This document shows positions 51,265-60,471 of a stretch of 64,000 bases of DNA, piece by piece. Positions within the stretch are counted from its first letter, which is position 1. The number at the start of each line of letters is the position of its first letter. The notes under the pieces are model-generated. The model did no database searches, was not told the DNA's origin, and saw nothing but the letters and a program-made list of their open reading frames with translations. This DNA comes from Bradyrhizobium sp. 195 (lineage in GTDB: Bacteria; Pseudomonadota; Alphaproteobacteria; Rhizobiales; Xanthobacteraceae): NCBI RefSeq assembly GCF_023101665.1, contig NZ_CP082161.1, forward strand, positions 2,604,001-2,668,000, in the 5' to 3' direction. Made by a program: the position numbers and the translations under genes.

Positions 51265-51582
51265 ATGGAGCATGCTGCACAGGTCGTCGACCCCTTCATC
51301 TTCCGGCTGTCGATCTTCGTCCTCGCCGTTTTCGTCGGTTATTTCGTGGTGTGGTCGGTGACGCCGGCGCTGCACACGCCGCTGATGAGCGTGACCAACG
51401 CGATCTCCTCGGTGATCGTGGTCGGCGCACTGCTCGCGGGCGGCGTCGCCAACGTCTCGAGCGGCTCGGGCTGGGCGCGCGCCTTCGGCTTCGTCGCGCT
51501 GATCTTCGCCTGCGTGAACATTTTTGGCGGCTTCCTTGTCACCCAGCGCATGCTGGCGATGTACAAGAAGAAGTCGAAGTAA
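51265..51582 (+). CDS. pntAB: NAD(P) transhydrogenase subunit alpha part 2
   Basis: 105 residues, the first part of membrane domain II: three or four hydrophobic helices ([50 protein letters not shown]). In enterobacteria this is fused to PntAA; the split is typical of alphaproteobacteria. AAGGAGATCC precedes the ATG. Confidence 0.97.
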   Translation: MEHAAQVVDPFIFRLSIFVLAVFVGYFVVWSVTPALHTPLMSVTNAISSVIVVGALLAGGVANVSSGSGWARAFGFVALIFACVNIFGGFLVTQRMLAMYKKKSK

Positions 51583-51621
51583 GCGGCCACCTCGGGCTGA
51601 AGGGATCAATGGGGACCTGAG

Positions 51622-53019
51622 ATGAGCGCCAACCTCTCTGCATTTTTGTATCTCGTGGCGGGAGTGCTGTTCATCCTGTCGCTGCGCGGGCTGTCGAGCC
51701 CGGCTTCGTCGCGCCAGGGCAATCTGTTCGGCATGATCGGCATGGCGATCGCAGTCGCCACCACGCTTGCCAACCATCCGCCGGCAGACGGTCTTGCCTG
51801 GGTGCTCGTTATCGTCGGCATCGCGATCGGTGCCGCGATCGGTGCGGTCATCGCCCGCCGTGTTCCGATGACCTCGATGCCGGAACTGGTCGCCGCCTTC
51901 CACTCGCTGGTCGGCATGGCCGCGGTGCTGGTCGCCGCCGGTGCGTTCTACGCGCCCGAGGCCTTCGACATCGGCACCCCCGGCAACATCCATCCGCAGA
52001 GCCTGGTCGAGATGTCGCTCGGCGTCGCCATCGGCGCGCTGACCTTCACCGGCTCGGTGATCGCGTTCCTGAAGCTGTCCGCCCGCATGAGCGGTGCGCC
52101 GATCATCCTGCCCGCCCGTCACATCATCAACATCGCGATTGCGGTGGCGCTGGTGTTCTTCATCGTCCGCCTCGTCCTGACCGGCGGCGCGTTCGACTTC
52201 TGGCTGATCGTCATCCTCGCGCTGGCGCTCGGCGTGCTCATGATCATCCCGATCGGCGGCGCCGACATGCCGGTCGTGATCTCGATGCTGAACTCCTACT
52301 CCGGCTGGGCCGCCGCCGGCATCGGCTTCACGCTCGGCAATTCGGCGCTGATCATCACCGGCGCGCTGGTCGGCTCCTCGGGCGCGATCCTGTCCTACAT
52401 CATGTGCCACGCGATGAACCGGTCCTTCATCTCCGTCATCCTCGGCGGCTTCGGCGGTGAGACCGCCGCGGCCGGCGGTGGCGGCGGCGAGCAGAAGCCC
52501 GCCAAGCTCGGCTCGGCGGACGATGCGGCCTTCATCATGAAGAACGCGCAGAAGGTCATCATCGTGCCCGGCTACGGCATGGCGGTGGCGCAGGCCCAGC
52601 ATGCGCTGCGCGAGATGGGCGACATCCTGAAGAAGGAAGGCGTCGAGGTGAAATACGCCATTCACCCGGTGGCGGGCCGCATGCCCGGCCACATGAACGT
52701 GCTGCTGGCCGAAGCCAACGTGCCCTACGACGAGGTGTTCGAACTCGAGGACATCAACTCCGAATTCGCGCAGGCCGACATCGCCTTCGTGATCGGCGCC
52801 AACGACGTCACCAACCCGGCGGCCGAAGAGGACAAGACCTCGCCGATCTACGGCATGCCCGTGCTTCAGGTCTGGAAGGCCGGCACCGTGATGTTCATCA
52901 AGCGCTCTCTGGCGTCTGGTTATGCCGGCATCGACAACCCGCTGTTCTACCGCGACAACACCATGATGCTGCTCGGCGACGCCAAGAAGGTCACCGAGAA
53001 CATCGTCAAGGCGATGTAG
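51622..53019 (+). CDS. pntB: NAD(P) transhydrogenase subunit beta
   Basis: 465 residues: about nine membrane helices (1-260; e.g. SLGVAIGALTFTGSVIAFLKL), a Gly-rich linker (TAAAGGGGGEQKP), then NADP(H)-binding domain III from about 285 (VIIVPGYGMAVAQAQHAL, the cofactor loop; IGANDVTNPAAEEDKTSPIYGMP). Completes the proton-pumping transhydrogenase. No terminator with T tract is seen after the stop. Confidence 0.97.
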   Translation: MSANLSAFLYLVAGVLFILSLRGLSSPASSRQGNLFGMIGMAIAVATTLANHPPADGLAWVLVIVGIAIGAAIGAVIARRVPMTSMPELVAAFHSLVGMAAVLVAAGAFYAPEAFDIGTPGNIHPQSLVEMSLGVAIGALTFTGSVIAFLKLSARMSGAPIILPARHIINIAIAVALVFFIVRLVLTGGAFDFWLIVILALALGVLMIIPIGGADMPVVISMLNSYSGWAAAGIGFTLGNSALIITGALVGSSGAILSYIMCHAMNRSFISVILGGFGGETAAAGGGGGEQKPAKLGSADDAAFIMKNAQKVIIVPGYGMAVAQAQHALREMGDILKKEGVEVKYAIHPVAGRMPGHMNVLLAEANVPYDEVFELEDINSEFAQADIAFVIGANDVTNPAAEEDKTSPIYGMPVLQVWKAGTVMFIKRSLASGYAGIDNPLFYRDNTMMLLGDAKKVTENIVKAM

Positions 53020-53185
53020 CGGATTTCTCAGGCAACTCGTCCAATAGGTGTAAGGGTTCTTGCGAAGCTTGCCAGGCAGAACAGATCACCACGAGACGAA
53101 TTCGGCTCTCTAGCGCACAGGACAGAGCTGAGGTTACGCAGCCGGTGTGTCCTGTTCACAACCTTCACAACCGCGAGAACATGCA

Positions 53186-53201
53186 TTGAACGTGTGTTCA
53201 A
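53186..53201. promoter_or_regulatory. Palindrome TTGAACGTGTGTTCAA
   Basis: 6-bp perfect arms TTGAAC/GTTCAA around GTGT in the 305-base gap between pntB and a LysR gene (53020-53324), 124-139 bases before the LysR start. Candidate operator. The rest of the gap shows no gene. Confidence 0.4.
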
Positions 53202-53324
53202 TTGTTCGTTTCAACCGATCTGTGCTCAATCCGCCGCTTGACGTTTTGCATGATAAGCATCATCCTGTGTAAAAGATGACGAGCGTCATTTAGCTCCGCT
53301 CGCACGTGTCTCGAAGGGGTGGAA

Positions 53325-54380
53325 ATGGAGAACGTGGTGAGTGGCGAAGCTGCGCGCGGCGGACCTTTCTCCGAAGCGGAGCCCCGCAACACGGGGATGG
53401 AGGCGACTGGTAGTAGCCAACACAAACCTCGCTTGACCGAAACCAATTGGGATCTGTTCAGGCTCTTCTTTTCAGTGGCCCGAACCGGAAGCGTCAACAG
53501 GGCCGCCCGGGACTTGGGCATGAGCCAGCCGACTCTGAGCAGGCGCTTGAAGGAGTTGGAGCGGAATATCGGTGCGCCGCTTTTCTTTCGGGTCTCGTCC
53601 GGAGTGAAACTTACCCAGGAGGGACAGGACCTACTCCGCTCGGCGGAAGAGATGGTTCGTTCTTTCGAGGAGTTTCACCGGGATCTGTCCCTGCGGGTCG
53701 GCCATCGTTCGACCGCCGTCAAGATCTCCGCAACCGAAGGCCTGACCAAGCACTGGCTGCTGCCTCGCGTCAAGAAGTTGCGCGCGCTGAGTCCTCAGAT
53801 CCGACTTGAGATCAATTCCACTGTCGAGCAGCAGAACCTTGCCACCAGCGATCTCGATCTGGTCATTCGGATAGGACATCCGGGTGACAGCGAACTCATC
53901 GGTCGCCGCGTCGGAACCATCGCCTTCGGTCTATTTGCATCTGACAGCTATTTGGCGGAGCGTGGAGCACCGAGGTCCCTGAATGAGCTGGTCGACCATG
54001 AACTGATCGGAAGCACGGCGGAGTACGGGAGGCTTCACAACGAACGGACGAGTCATATCTCGTTGTTGACGGCCTTCAATTCGGCTGCGAACGCCCGGAG
54101 TACATTGAAGCTCGTGCCGGTCGTCAATCATTTCGCTGCGACGGCGGAAGGTCTCGGCTTGGCATTTCTGCCGGTGCCGTTTGCCTTAGCCGAAGGCTTG
54201 GTGCGTGTGCTTCCGGACGAGGCTACCATTTTGGATTTATGGCTGCTCCGCCGCCGCGAAAGCGACCTCAGAAAGATGACCAAGCAGGTCTGGCGCTTTC
54301 TGGAAGCGGAATTGACTGACACCAAATCGTGGTTTGTCGGTCAGAGGCCGGCTCAGAAGCGACTGCAGCGGGTTGCTTGA
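53325..54380 (+). CDS. LysR family transcriptional regulator (GcvA-like)
   Basis: 351 residues. An unusual N-terminal extension of about 34 residues precedes the HTH (NWDLFRLFFSVARTGSVNRAARDLGMSQPTLSRRLKELE, seen in parts; LFFRVSSG wing). The effector domain covers about 120-320, with VNHFAATAEGLGLAFLPVPFALAEGLV near the end. The Trp in NWDLFRLFF and the effector pattern are as in the GcvA/AmpR-like group. The ATG at 53325 follows AAGGGG at good spacing; a GTG at 53319 is in frame. Target unknown; SDR/GST genes converge on it. Confidence 0.88.
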   Translation: MENVVSGEAARGGPFSEAEPRNTGMEATGSSQHKPRLTETNWDLFRLFFSVARTGSVNRAARDLGMSQPTLSRRLKELERNIGAPLFFRVSSGVKLTQEGQDLLRSAEEMVRSFEEFHRDLSLRVGHRSTAVKISATEGLTKHWLLPRVKKLRALSPQIRLEINSTVEQQNLATSDLDLVIRIGHPGDSELIGRRVGTIAFGLFASDSYLAERGAPRSLNELVDHELIGSTAEYGRLHNERTSHISLLTAFNSAANARSTLKLVPVVNHFAATAEGLGLAFLPVPFALAEGLVRVLPDEATILDLWLLRRRESDLRKMTKQVWRFLEAELTDTKSWFVGQRPAQKRLQRVA

Positions 54381-54480
54381 TCCAGTTCGGTTAGCCTTAG
54401 CACCTTAGCTCGTCTGCGCGGAACCGACGCCGGGAGCAATTTGGTCGTCTGGTCCGTCTCTTTCGGCTATTCGGTTAGCC

Positions 54481-55191
54481 TTACCAAGCCTCGCCGAACG
54501 GGCGTAGTTCGACAAGGAAAGACCAGGTCGACCGGTCCTGGTGGGCGACCCGAAACATCTCCTCCGCTATGGCGGCAGGCTTTGCGAAGAAATCGTCGGG
54601 CTTGTCCGCCGCCAAAATCGGGCGGGTGCGCGGAGTGTCGATCGCCGCGTCGATCATGAAGTAGGCGACATGAATTCCCTTCGGCCCGAACTCACGCGCC
54701 ATTGATTCGGCCAAAATGCGCTGGGCCGCTTTCGTTGAAGCGAAGAATCCCCAGTTGGCCTTTCCACGAAAGGCGGACGTGTTGCCAGTTACCAGGATTG
54801 CGCCTTTCCCGGCCTCCAGCATCTGCGGAATGGTCTCGCGGGAGAGATGGAGCAGCGCGGTCGTATTGACCCGAAAGTTCTTCTCCAAATCGTCGGGGTC
54901 CATGGTAAGGATGCTTCCCCGCGTTGCACGCAGAGCATTGTGAACGACGACTTGGGGAGCACCCATCTCGGTCCTGATGAGGGCGAGCGTCTGGACCAAT
55001 GCTTTGAGATCACCGACATCGCAAGGAAAGGCCCGCGCGCCCTCGTACTTCGATGCCAAATTGCGAAGGTTCTCCGCATTGCGGGCTATCATCGCGACCC
55101 GATAGCCGCCCTCGCTGAAACGCCTGGCGATCTCTGCGCCAGTGCCGTGCTCAGGACCGACCCCGGTGACGATGCAAACTGGATTTTTCAT
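54481..55191 (-). CDS. SDR-fold protein lacking the catalytic Tyr (group member C)
   Basis: 236 residues. Cofactor loop TGVGPEHGTGAEIARRF; VHNAL in place of NNAG; the block GNTSAFRGKANWGFFASTKAAQRI keeps Ser and Lys with Phe four before Lys. The C-terminus STWSFLVELRPFGEAW is the group signature shared with 31938-32645 and 21305-22075. GAGGAGG precedes the ATG at 55191. It is 10 bases downstream of a GST gene and in one operon with a TetR gene. Function unknown. Confidence 0.85.
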   Translation of the reverse strand: MKNPVCIVTGVGPEHGTGAEIARRFSEGGYRVAMIARNAENLRNLASKYEGARAFPCDVGDLKALVQTLALIRTEMGAPQVVVHNALRATRGSILTMDPDDLEKNFRVNTTALLHLSRETIPQMLEAGKGAILVTGNTSAFRGKANWGFFASTKAAQRILAESMAREFGPKGIHVAYFMIDAAIDTPRTRPILAADKPDDFFAKPAAIAEEMFRVAHQDRSTWSFLVELRPFGEAW

Positions 55192-55201
55192 ATGGGCCTC
55201 C

Positions 55202-55834
55202 TCAGAGCTGGAAAGACGGGCGCGCCGAAACTTTGGCAAACCAGGTCGCGACGGCAGGATAGCGCGCGCCAATATCCATGTTCAGCGCGTTGGCTGAGCG
55301 TATGGCGAAGAAGCCGGTGATATCCGCGACGCTGAATTGGGGGCCGGCGACGAAGGCGTTCTTCGCCATGTACGGCTCCACCCGACCGAGAAAGATTTCC
55401 ATCATTTCGCGCCCACGAGTGACCAGTGCGGGTAGTTGCGGCAGATCATTCCGCGTGCCCGGCACAACTCGACCGGCGAAAATCGGCAGGGAATTGCGCA
55501 CGGCGTGCAGCATCGGAATAAGGCCGTCCAGTTCGAACCGCCGCAACCACATGTCGACCACGGCGCGCTCGGTGCTCGTGCGCCCAAAAAGAGCTGGTTG
55601 CGGGTATATTTCTTCGAGATAGCGGCAAATCGAGAGGGACTCCGCGATGACCGTGCCGTCGTCCAATTCCAAGAAGGGGACGCAGTGAAACGGATTCATC
55701 TCGGTGAGGGCGAGGGTGAACTGCGCCCCTTCCCGGACGTTCAGTTGTTCGGTTGGCAGATCGAGGCCTTTCTCGGCTAGGAAGACACGGACGCGTTGAG
55801 CGCTCGCCGCAGGTCCGAAATCGTAGAGCTTCAT
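55202..55834 (-). CDS. Glutathione S-transferase
   Basis: 210 residues: KLYDFGPAASAQRVRVFLAEKG at the N-terminus with a Ser in the catalytic region, CVPFLELDDGTVIAESLSICRYLEE (cis-Pro loop and Glu-Ser pair), and the C-terminal FVAGPQFSVADITGFFAI capping motif. Close in pattern to the beta/theta-like bacterial GSTs. Paired with the Tyr-less SDR member C downstream and a TetR gene upstream; this resembles the isomerase/SDR/TetR set at 31.9-34.3 kb. Confidence 0.9.
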   Translation of the reverse strand: MKLYDFGPAASAQRVRVFLAEKGLDLPTEQLNVREGAQFTLALTEMNPFHCVPFLELDDGTVIAESLSICRYLEEIYPQPALFGRTSTERAVVDMWLRRFELDGLIPMLHAVRNSLPIFAGRVVPGTRNDLPQLPALVTRGREMMEIFLGRVEPYMAKNAFVAGPQFSVADITGFFAIRSANALNMDIGARYPAVATWFAKVSARPSFQL

Positions 55835-55857
55835 CGTCGTCCTTTTCCTTCGGGCTG

Positions 55858-56445
55858 CTATTTTTCAGTTGCCTCGCGGCATTCCACAAGATCGAGAATG
55901 CTCCGTTGGGCCGCGCGCAATATCTTGTCAGACATCGGGCGATCTCTCGCGACTCGCGAAAGAGCGACCGCTCCGACCATCGTGCAGACGATGGCAATGG
56001 CGGATTCGTCGGGGTGATCGCCTTCCACCAGGTGAGCCACTTTGTCGAAGTGCTGGGAGAGATAGCTCGTCATGACGTCGCGCGTTCTTCGATCGCTTCG
56101 CGCAACGTCTCCAGCCAGCGCCGCTACCGCACATCCCACACTCCGATCGTCTCGGTGCGCCTTGCTGAGATAGGTGTTTAGCAGCGCTTTGAGGGTCCGC
56201 GGACCGTTCGTGCTTCCCAGGCGCGCCGATTCCGGGCCACCTTCCGAGAGAGCCTTTGCCAAGGCATCGGCGATCAACTCATCGCGCGAGTCAAAATGCC
56301 CGTAGAACCCGCCGTGCGTCAGCTTTGCCGATTTCATGAGCTCGGCAATGCTGAGGCCGTCCAATCCCAGCTCTCGGATCCGGACTGCGGCGGCATCCAG
56401 AATGCGCTCCCGACTTTTCGCTTTGTCCGCTTGGGAGTGGCCCAT
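55858..56445 (-). CDS. TetR family regulator (NemR/AcrR-like)
   Basis: 195 residues with an N-terminal HTH (LGLDGLSIAELMKSAKLTHGGFYGHFDSRDELI, seen in parts) and a C-terminal domain with GCAVAALAGDVARSD, a pattern of TetR_C proteins that react to electrophiles through a Cys (known for NemR-like regulators). Here the Cys is in VGCAVAAL. The first gene of a GST/SDR operon, so probably its repressor. A weak inverted repeat CTCCG-N11-CGGAG (56454-56474) is just upstream of the start. Confidence 0.88.
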   Translation of the reverse strand: MGHSQADKAKSRERILDAAAVRIRELGLDGLSIAELMKSAKLTHGGFYGHFDSRDELIADALAKALSEGGPESARLGSTNGPRTLKALLNTYLSKAHRDDRSVGCAVAALAGDVARSDRRTRDVMTSYLSQHFDKVAHLVEGDHPDESAIAIVCTMVGAVALSRVARDRPMSDKILRAAQRSILDLVECREATEK

Positions 56446-56525
56446 CTAATCTGCTCCGGTCAGAATAATCGGAGACCTGAATATCAAGAACTCCGACTGG
56501 CGGCCAATATCGAATTCTCGAAGCG

Positions 56526-57374
56526 TTAGACCTCTCGCCGGCCGAGGAACGCCAGCCGCTCGAACAGGTGCACGTCCTGCTCGTTCTTGAGCAGCGCGCC
56601 GTGCAGCGGCGGGATCAGCTTACGCGGATCGCGCTCGCGCAGCTGCTCGACGCTCATGTCCTCGTTGAGCAGCAGCTTGAGCCAGTCGAGCAACTCGGAC
56701 GTGGACGGCTTCTTCTTCAAGCCGGGCACCTCGCGCACCTCGAAGAAGATGCGCAAGGCCTCCTCGACCAGACGCTTCTTGATGCCGGGGAAGTGGACGT
56801 CGACGATGCGGCTCATGGTGTCCGCGTCGGGGAACTTGATGTAGTGGAAGAAGCAGCGGCGCAGGAAGGCGTCCGGCAGCTCCTTCTCGTTGTTGGAGGT
56901 GATCATCATGATCGGGCGCTGCTTGGCCTTGATAGTCTCGCCCGTTTCGTAGACATGGAATTCCATGCGGTCGAGCTCGAGCAGGAGGTCGTTCGGGAAT
57001 TCGATGTCGGCCTTGTCGATCTCGTCGATCAGAAGCACTGGGCGCTGCTCGGCCGTGAAGGCCTCCCACAGCTTGCCGCGCTTGATGTAATTGTTGATGT
57101 CGGAGACCCTGCTGTCGCCGAGTTGGCTATCGCGCAGCCGCGATACAGCATCGTATTCGTAAAGGCCCTGCTGTGCCTTGGTGGTAGACTTGATGTGCCA
57201 GGTCAGGAGCGGCGCGCTCAGCGCGTTCGCGACCTCTTCAGCAAGCACAGTCTTGCCGGTGCCTGGCTCGCCTTTGATGAGGAGTGGGCGCTGCAGCACG
57301 ATCGAGGCATTGACGGCCACTTTGAGATCGTCGGTTGCGACGTAGTTCTTCGTCCCGGTGAATTTCATGACCAT
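56526..57374 (-). CDS. MoxR-family AAA ATPase
   Basis: 282 residues: Walker A GEPGTGKTVLA (about 36-46), Walker B VLLIDEIDKAD, and sensor segment MMITSNNEKELPDAFLRRC. Subfamily is the short MoxR type that pairs with a VWA protein, as in CoxD-CoxE-like or MRS systems, where the pair matures metalloenzymes (known). The partner gene lies divergently at 57728. Start ATG 57374 or, two codons later, 57368. Confidence 0.94.
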   Translation of the reverse strand: MVMKFTGTKNYVATDDLKVAVNASIVLQRPLLIKGEPGTGKTVLAEEVANALSAPLLTWHIKSTTKAQQGLYEYDAVSRLRDSQLGDSRVSDINNYIKRGKLWEAFTAEQRPVLLIDEIDKADIEFPNDLLLELDRMEFHVYETGETIKAKQRPIMMITSNNEKELPDAFLRRCFFHYIKFPDADTMSRIVDVHFPGIKKRLVEEALRIFFEVREVPGLKKKPSTSELLDWLKLLLNEDMSVEQLRERDPRKLIPPLHGALLKNEQDVHLFERLAFLGRREV

Positions 57375-57727
57375 CAGATTTGTTGGAGCGGGTAGTAAGC
57401 AAGGTATGCTCTGAATAGCGGCAGCTTTACAGGGGAATCAAGTCTTCGGCCACTCGGCCACTTCCAACAGCCGCGCATGTTCATGGAGTGACTCGCCGCA
57501 AAGTCGACCAGTTTCGGTGATCTGCCCGAGCGCAGCCCGACGTGGTTAAAGTCGCATGATTCAAATGCTTTGTGCCTTACTCATCCAGGACGATTGATCG
57601 ACCATCGTCGGAGCAAGAAGCAATGGGCGGGGCTATTCACCGATGAAGTGTACTTATTCTCGTTTGTCGATCGGGCGCGCTAAGATCCGGGATAGTTTCA
57701 CCCGGATACTCGGATGGTTCATCTATC
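57375..57727. other. Divergent intergenic region between the MoxR and VWA genes
   Basis: 353 bases with no gene. No convincing repeats; it must carry promoters for both genes, but none could be assigned with confidence. Confidence 0.5.
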
Positions 57728-58903
57728 ATGTTCCTGCAATTCTTCACTTCTCTGCGCGACGCGCAGGTCCCTGTGACGCTGCGCGAATACCTCACGCTGG
57801 TGGAGGCGCTCGACGCTGACCTTGCGGACTACTCGGTCGAGAATTTCTACTATCTGTCGCGCACCGCGTTGGTGAAGGACGAGCGCAACCTCGACAAGTT
57901 CGACCGCGTCTTCGGCACGGTGTTCAAGGGGCTGGAAAACCTGCTCGACGCCGTGGAGAAGGCGGAGATCCCCGAGGAGTGGCTGAAGAAGCTCGCCGAG
58001 AAATACCTTACCGAGGAAGAGAAGAAGCAGATCGAGGCCATGGGCTGGGACAAGCTCATGGAGACGCTGAAGAAACGCCTCGAGGAGCAGAAGGGCCGCC
58101 ACCAGGGCGGCTCGAAGTGGATCGGCACCGCCGGCACCTCGCCGTTCGGCGCCCACGGCTACAATCCCGAAGGCGTGCGCATCGGTCAGGAGAAGAACCG
58201 CAATAACCGCGCCGTGAAGGTGTGGGACAAGCGCGAGTTCAAGGACCTCGACGGCAATGTCGAGCTCGGCATCCGCAACATCAAGGTGGCGCTGCGGCGC
58301 CTGCGCAAGTTCGCCCGCACCGGTGCGCCTGATGAGCTCGATCTCGACACCACCATCCGCGAGACCGCCAATCACGGCTATCTCGACGTGCACATGCGCC
58401 CCGAGCGGCGCAATGCGGTGAAGCTATTGGTGTTCTTCGACATCGGCGGCTCCATGGACGCGCATATCGAGCAGGTCGAGGAGCTGTTCTCGGCGGCGAA
58501 GAGCGAGTTCAAGCACATGGAGTATTTCTACTTCCACAACTGCCTCTATGAAGGCGTGTGGAAGCAGAACAAGCGCCGCTTCACCGACCGCACGCCGACC
58601 TGGGACGTGCTGCACAAATACCCGCACGACTACAAGGTCGTGTTCGTCGGCGACGCCTCGATGTCGCCTTACGAGATCATGGTGCCCGGCGGCTCGGTCG
58701 AGCACGTCAACGAGGAGCCGGGCTCGATCTGGCTCGACCGCATCATCCGCACGTATCCGCATTCGGTGTGGCTGAACCCGGTCGCTCAGAAGCATTGGGA
58801 CTATTCGGAATCGACCACCGTCATCAAGCGCATCTTCGCGGGCCGCATGTTCCCGATCACCGTCGAGGGTCTGGAAGCAGCGACGAAGGAATTGACGCAC
58901 TAG
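57728..58903 (+). CDS. VWA domain-containing protein (CoxE-like)
   Basis: 391 residues. N-terminal helical domain (FLQFFTSLRDAQVPVTLREYLTLVEAL), an Asp/Glu/Lys-rich middle with many EE-KK repeats, and a VWA domain from about 236 (LLVFFDIGGSMDAHIEQVEELF) with the MIDAS motif DxGxS. CoxE-like VWA proteins work with MoxR ATPases in metal-cofactor insertion or complex assembly (known). The divergent MoxR gene at 56526 is the likely partner. Confidence 0.94.
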   Translation: MFLQFFTSLRDAQVPVTLREYLTLVEALDADLADYSVENFYYLSRTALVKDERNLDKFDRVFGTVFKGLENLLDAVEKAEIPEEWLKKLAEKYLTEEEKKQIEAMGWDKLMETLKKRLEEQKGRHQGGSKWIGTAGTSPFGAHGYNPEGVRIGQEKNRNNRAVKVWDKREFKDLDGNVELGIRNIKVALRRLRKFARTGAPDELDLDTTIRETANHGYLDVHMRPERRNAVKLLVFFDIGGSMDAHIEQVEELFSAAKSEFKHMEYFYFHNCLYEGVWKQNKRRFTDRTPTWDVLHKYPHDYKVVFVGDASMSPYEIMVPGGSVEHVNEEPGSIWLDRIIRTYPHSVWLNPVAQKHWDYSESTTVIKRIFAGRMFPITVEGLEAATKELTH

Positions 58904-58954
58904 CCCGGAGCTGGCCGGCTAGAACCCAGCGAAGAGAAGTACGCGCACGTCCCC

Positions 58955-60214
58955 CTACCAGCGCTTGAAAATGACGCTGGCATTCACGCCGCCAAATCCA
59001 AAACCATTCGAGATCACGTGATCTATCGCCATATTTCGAGCCTTGGGTCCGACAAGATCGACGCCTTCCGCTGTCTCGTCTGGATTTTCCAGATTGAGGG
59101 TAGGAGGGGCTACCTGATCTCGGACGGCGAGGATCGCGAAGATGGCCTCGGCCCCCCCTGCGGCGCCCAGCAAATGACCGGTCGCCGACTTCGTCGCGCT
59201 GACGGCGATGCCGCCGTGGGTTCCGAAAACGGATTTGATAGCGGCCAGCTCGGAGTTGTCGCCGACCGGGGTCGAAGTCGAGTGCGCATTGAGATGCTGC
59301 ACGTTGCGCGGATAAAGTTCGGCCTGCCGCAAGGCCGCTTCCATAGCTCGCCGCGCGCCCGAGCCATCCTCAGGTCCCGACGTGATATGATGCGCGTCAG
59401 CGGAAGTTCCATAGCCGACGAGTCCGGCGATCGGCCGGGCCCCGCGTGCTCGAGCGTGCTCGAGTTCTTCGATCACCAGAATTCCAGCTCCTTCGCCCAT
59501 GACGAAGCCATCGCGGTCCCGATCGAATGGGCGGGACGCCTGCGAGGGCCGGTGATTGAAGCGGGTCGAGATCGCGCGGGCCGCCGCGAAACCTCCAAGG
59601 CTGACGAGATCGATGCAAGCTTCGGCACCTCCGCAGATCGCCACGTCGGCCTCACCCGCGCGGATCAATCGAGCCGCATCGCCGATCGCCTGTACGCTGG
59701 CGGCGCACGCGGTTACGGGGGCGCCGATTGGCCCTTTGAAGCCGTACTGTATCGAAACGTGTCCGGCGGCGAGATTTGCCAGAAAGGATGGTACGGTGAA
59801 CGGAGACAGGCGGCGGATGCCACGTTGATCGGTGGTCCGTACCGCTTCGACGATGGCCGGAAATCCGCCAATTCCAGAAGCGATGATCGTCGCTGTCCGC
59901 TCCTGAGAGCGTTCGTCCGTAGGGGACCAGCCAGCCTGCTTGACTGCCTCTGCAGCTGCCACCAACGCGAACTGAATGAACCGATCCATTTTCCGCTGTT
60001 CTTTGGGCGGGATCGTCCGATCGGGATCGAAGCCGCCATCGAAATCATCGTCTTTGGTCGGCACGAGTCCGGCAACTCTCCCCGGCAGCGAGGAAGCCCA
60101 CTCGGGCAGGACGGTCAGCCCGGACTTGCCGGCAAGCAGCCGGGACCACGCCAACTCCGTACCGCAGCCGAGCGGAGAGACAAGCCCCATTCCTGTGACT
60201 ACTATTCGGCGCAT
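58955..60214 (-). CDS. Beta-ketoacyl-ACP synthase, FabF-type
   Basis: 419 residues from the ATG at 60214 (MRRIVVTGMGLVSPLGCG). Catalytic Cys in TACAASVQAIG (about 163), His in NAHSTSTPVGDNSE (about 303) and His in KSATGHLLGAAGG (about 340), the KAS II triad. It condenses malonyl-ACP with an acyl group (known). No acpP or fabG-type operon is adjacent; instead an SDR and a TetR gene follow upstream. A second, specialised FabF for a non-housekeeping lipid or polyketide is possible. The frame extends to 60409, but those residues have no family match. Confidence 0.9.
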   Translation of the reverse strand: MRRIVVTGMGLVSPLGCGTELAWSRLLAGKSGLTVLPEWASSLPGRVAGLVPTKDDDFDGGFDPDRTIPPKEQRKMDRFIQFALVAAAEAVKQAGWSPTDERSQERTATIIASGIGGFPAIVEAVRTTDQRGIRRLSPFTVPSFLANLAAGHVSIQYGFKGPIGAPVTACAASVQAIGDAARLIRAGEADVAICGGAEACIDLVSLGGFAAARAISTRFNHRPSQASRPFDRDRDGFVMGEGAGILVIEELEHARARGARPIAGLVGYGTSADAHHITSGPEDGSGARRAMEAALRQAELYPRNVQHLNAHSTSTPVGDNSELAAIKSVFGTHGGIAVSATKSATGHLLGAAGGAEAIFAILAVRDQVAPPTLNLENPDETAEGVDLVGPKARNMAIDHVISNGFGFGGVNASVIFKRW

Positions 60215-60422
60215 GTCAGGACCCGATTCTTGATGATGGATGGTCGATTGCCGGAGCGAGGCGAGATCCCGAGCGTGCGTCAGCAGTATCGGTTCTTCTC
60301 GAATTTTTCTCCGGCGACGAGGCGGCGCTCTCACCTGTGATAGGGAGCAGCGCTCTACCCCTGGCAAGCTACGCACCCCCAAGCTGCCAGAGTAGCTACG
60401 AAATTTCAAGTAACTATCGGTG

Positions 60423-60466
60423 AAAAATGGGCGGCCGGGGCTCGCTTCGGCGCCGAACCGCCCATT
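60423..60466 (-). terminator. Rho-independent terminator after the SDR gene at 60472
   Basis: On the minus strand the stem AATGGGCGG/CCGCCCATT encloses the 12-bp palindrome TTCGGCGCCGAA and is followed by TTTTTC (reverse complement of 60422-60427). It lies 6 bases after the SDR stop and before the FabF-like gene. Confidence 0.8.
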
Positions 60467-60471
60467 GCGGC

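Noticed and set aside
51250..52692. 480-residue minus-strand frame opposite pntB
   Set aside because: His/Arg/Asp-rich shadow caused by high third-position G/C of pntB.
53186..53201. SOS (LexA) box
   Set aside because: The GAAC-N4-GTTC form is the Gram-positive type; alphaproteobacterial LexA sites are direct GTTC-N7-GTTC repeats, and the neighbours are not SOS genes.
60215..60409. N-terminal extension of the FabF-like frame
   Set aside because: The 65 residues precede the invariant start of KAS enzymes (RRIVVTGMG) and have no match to the family.
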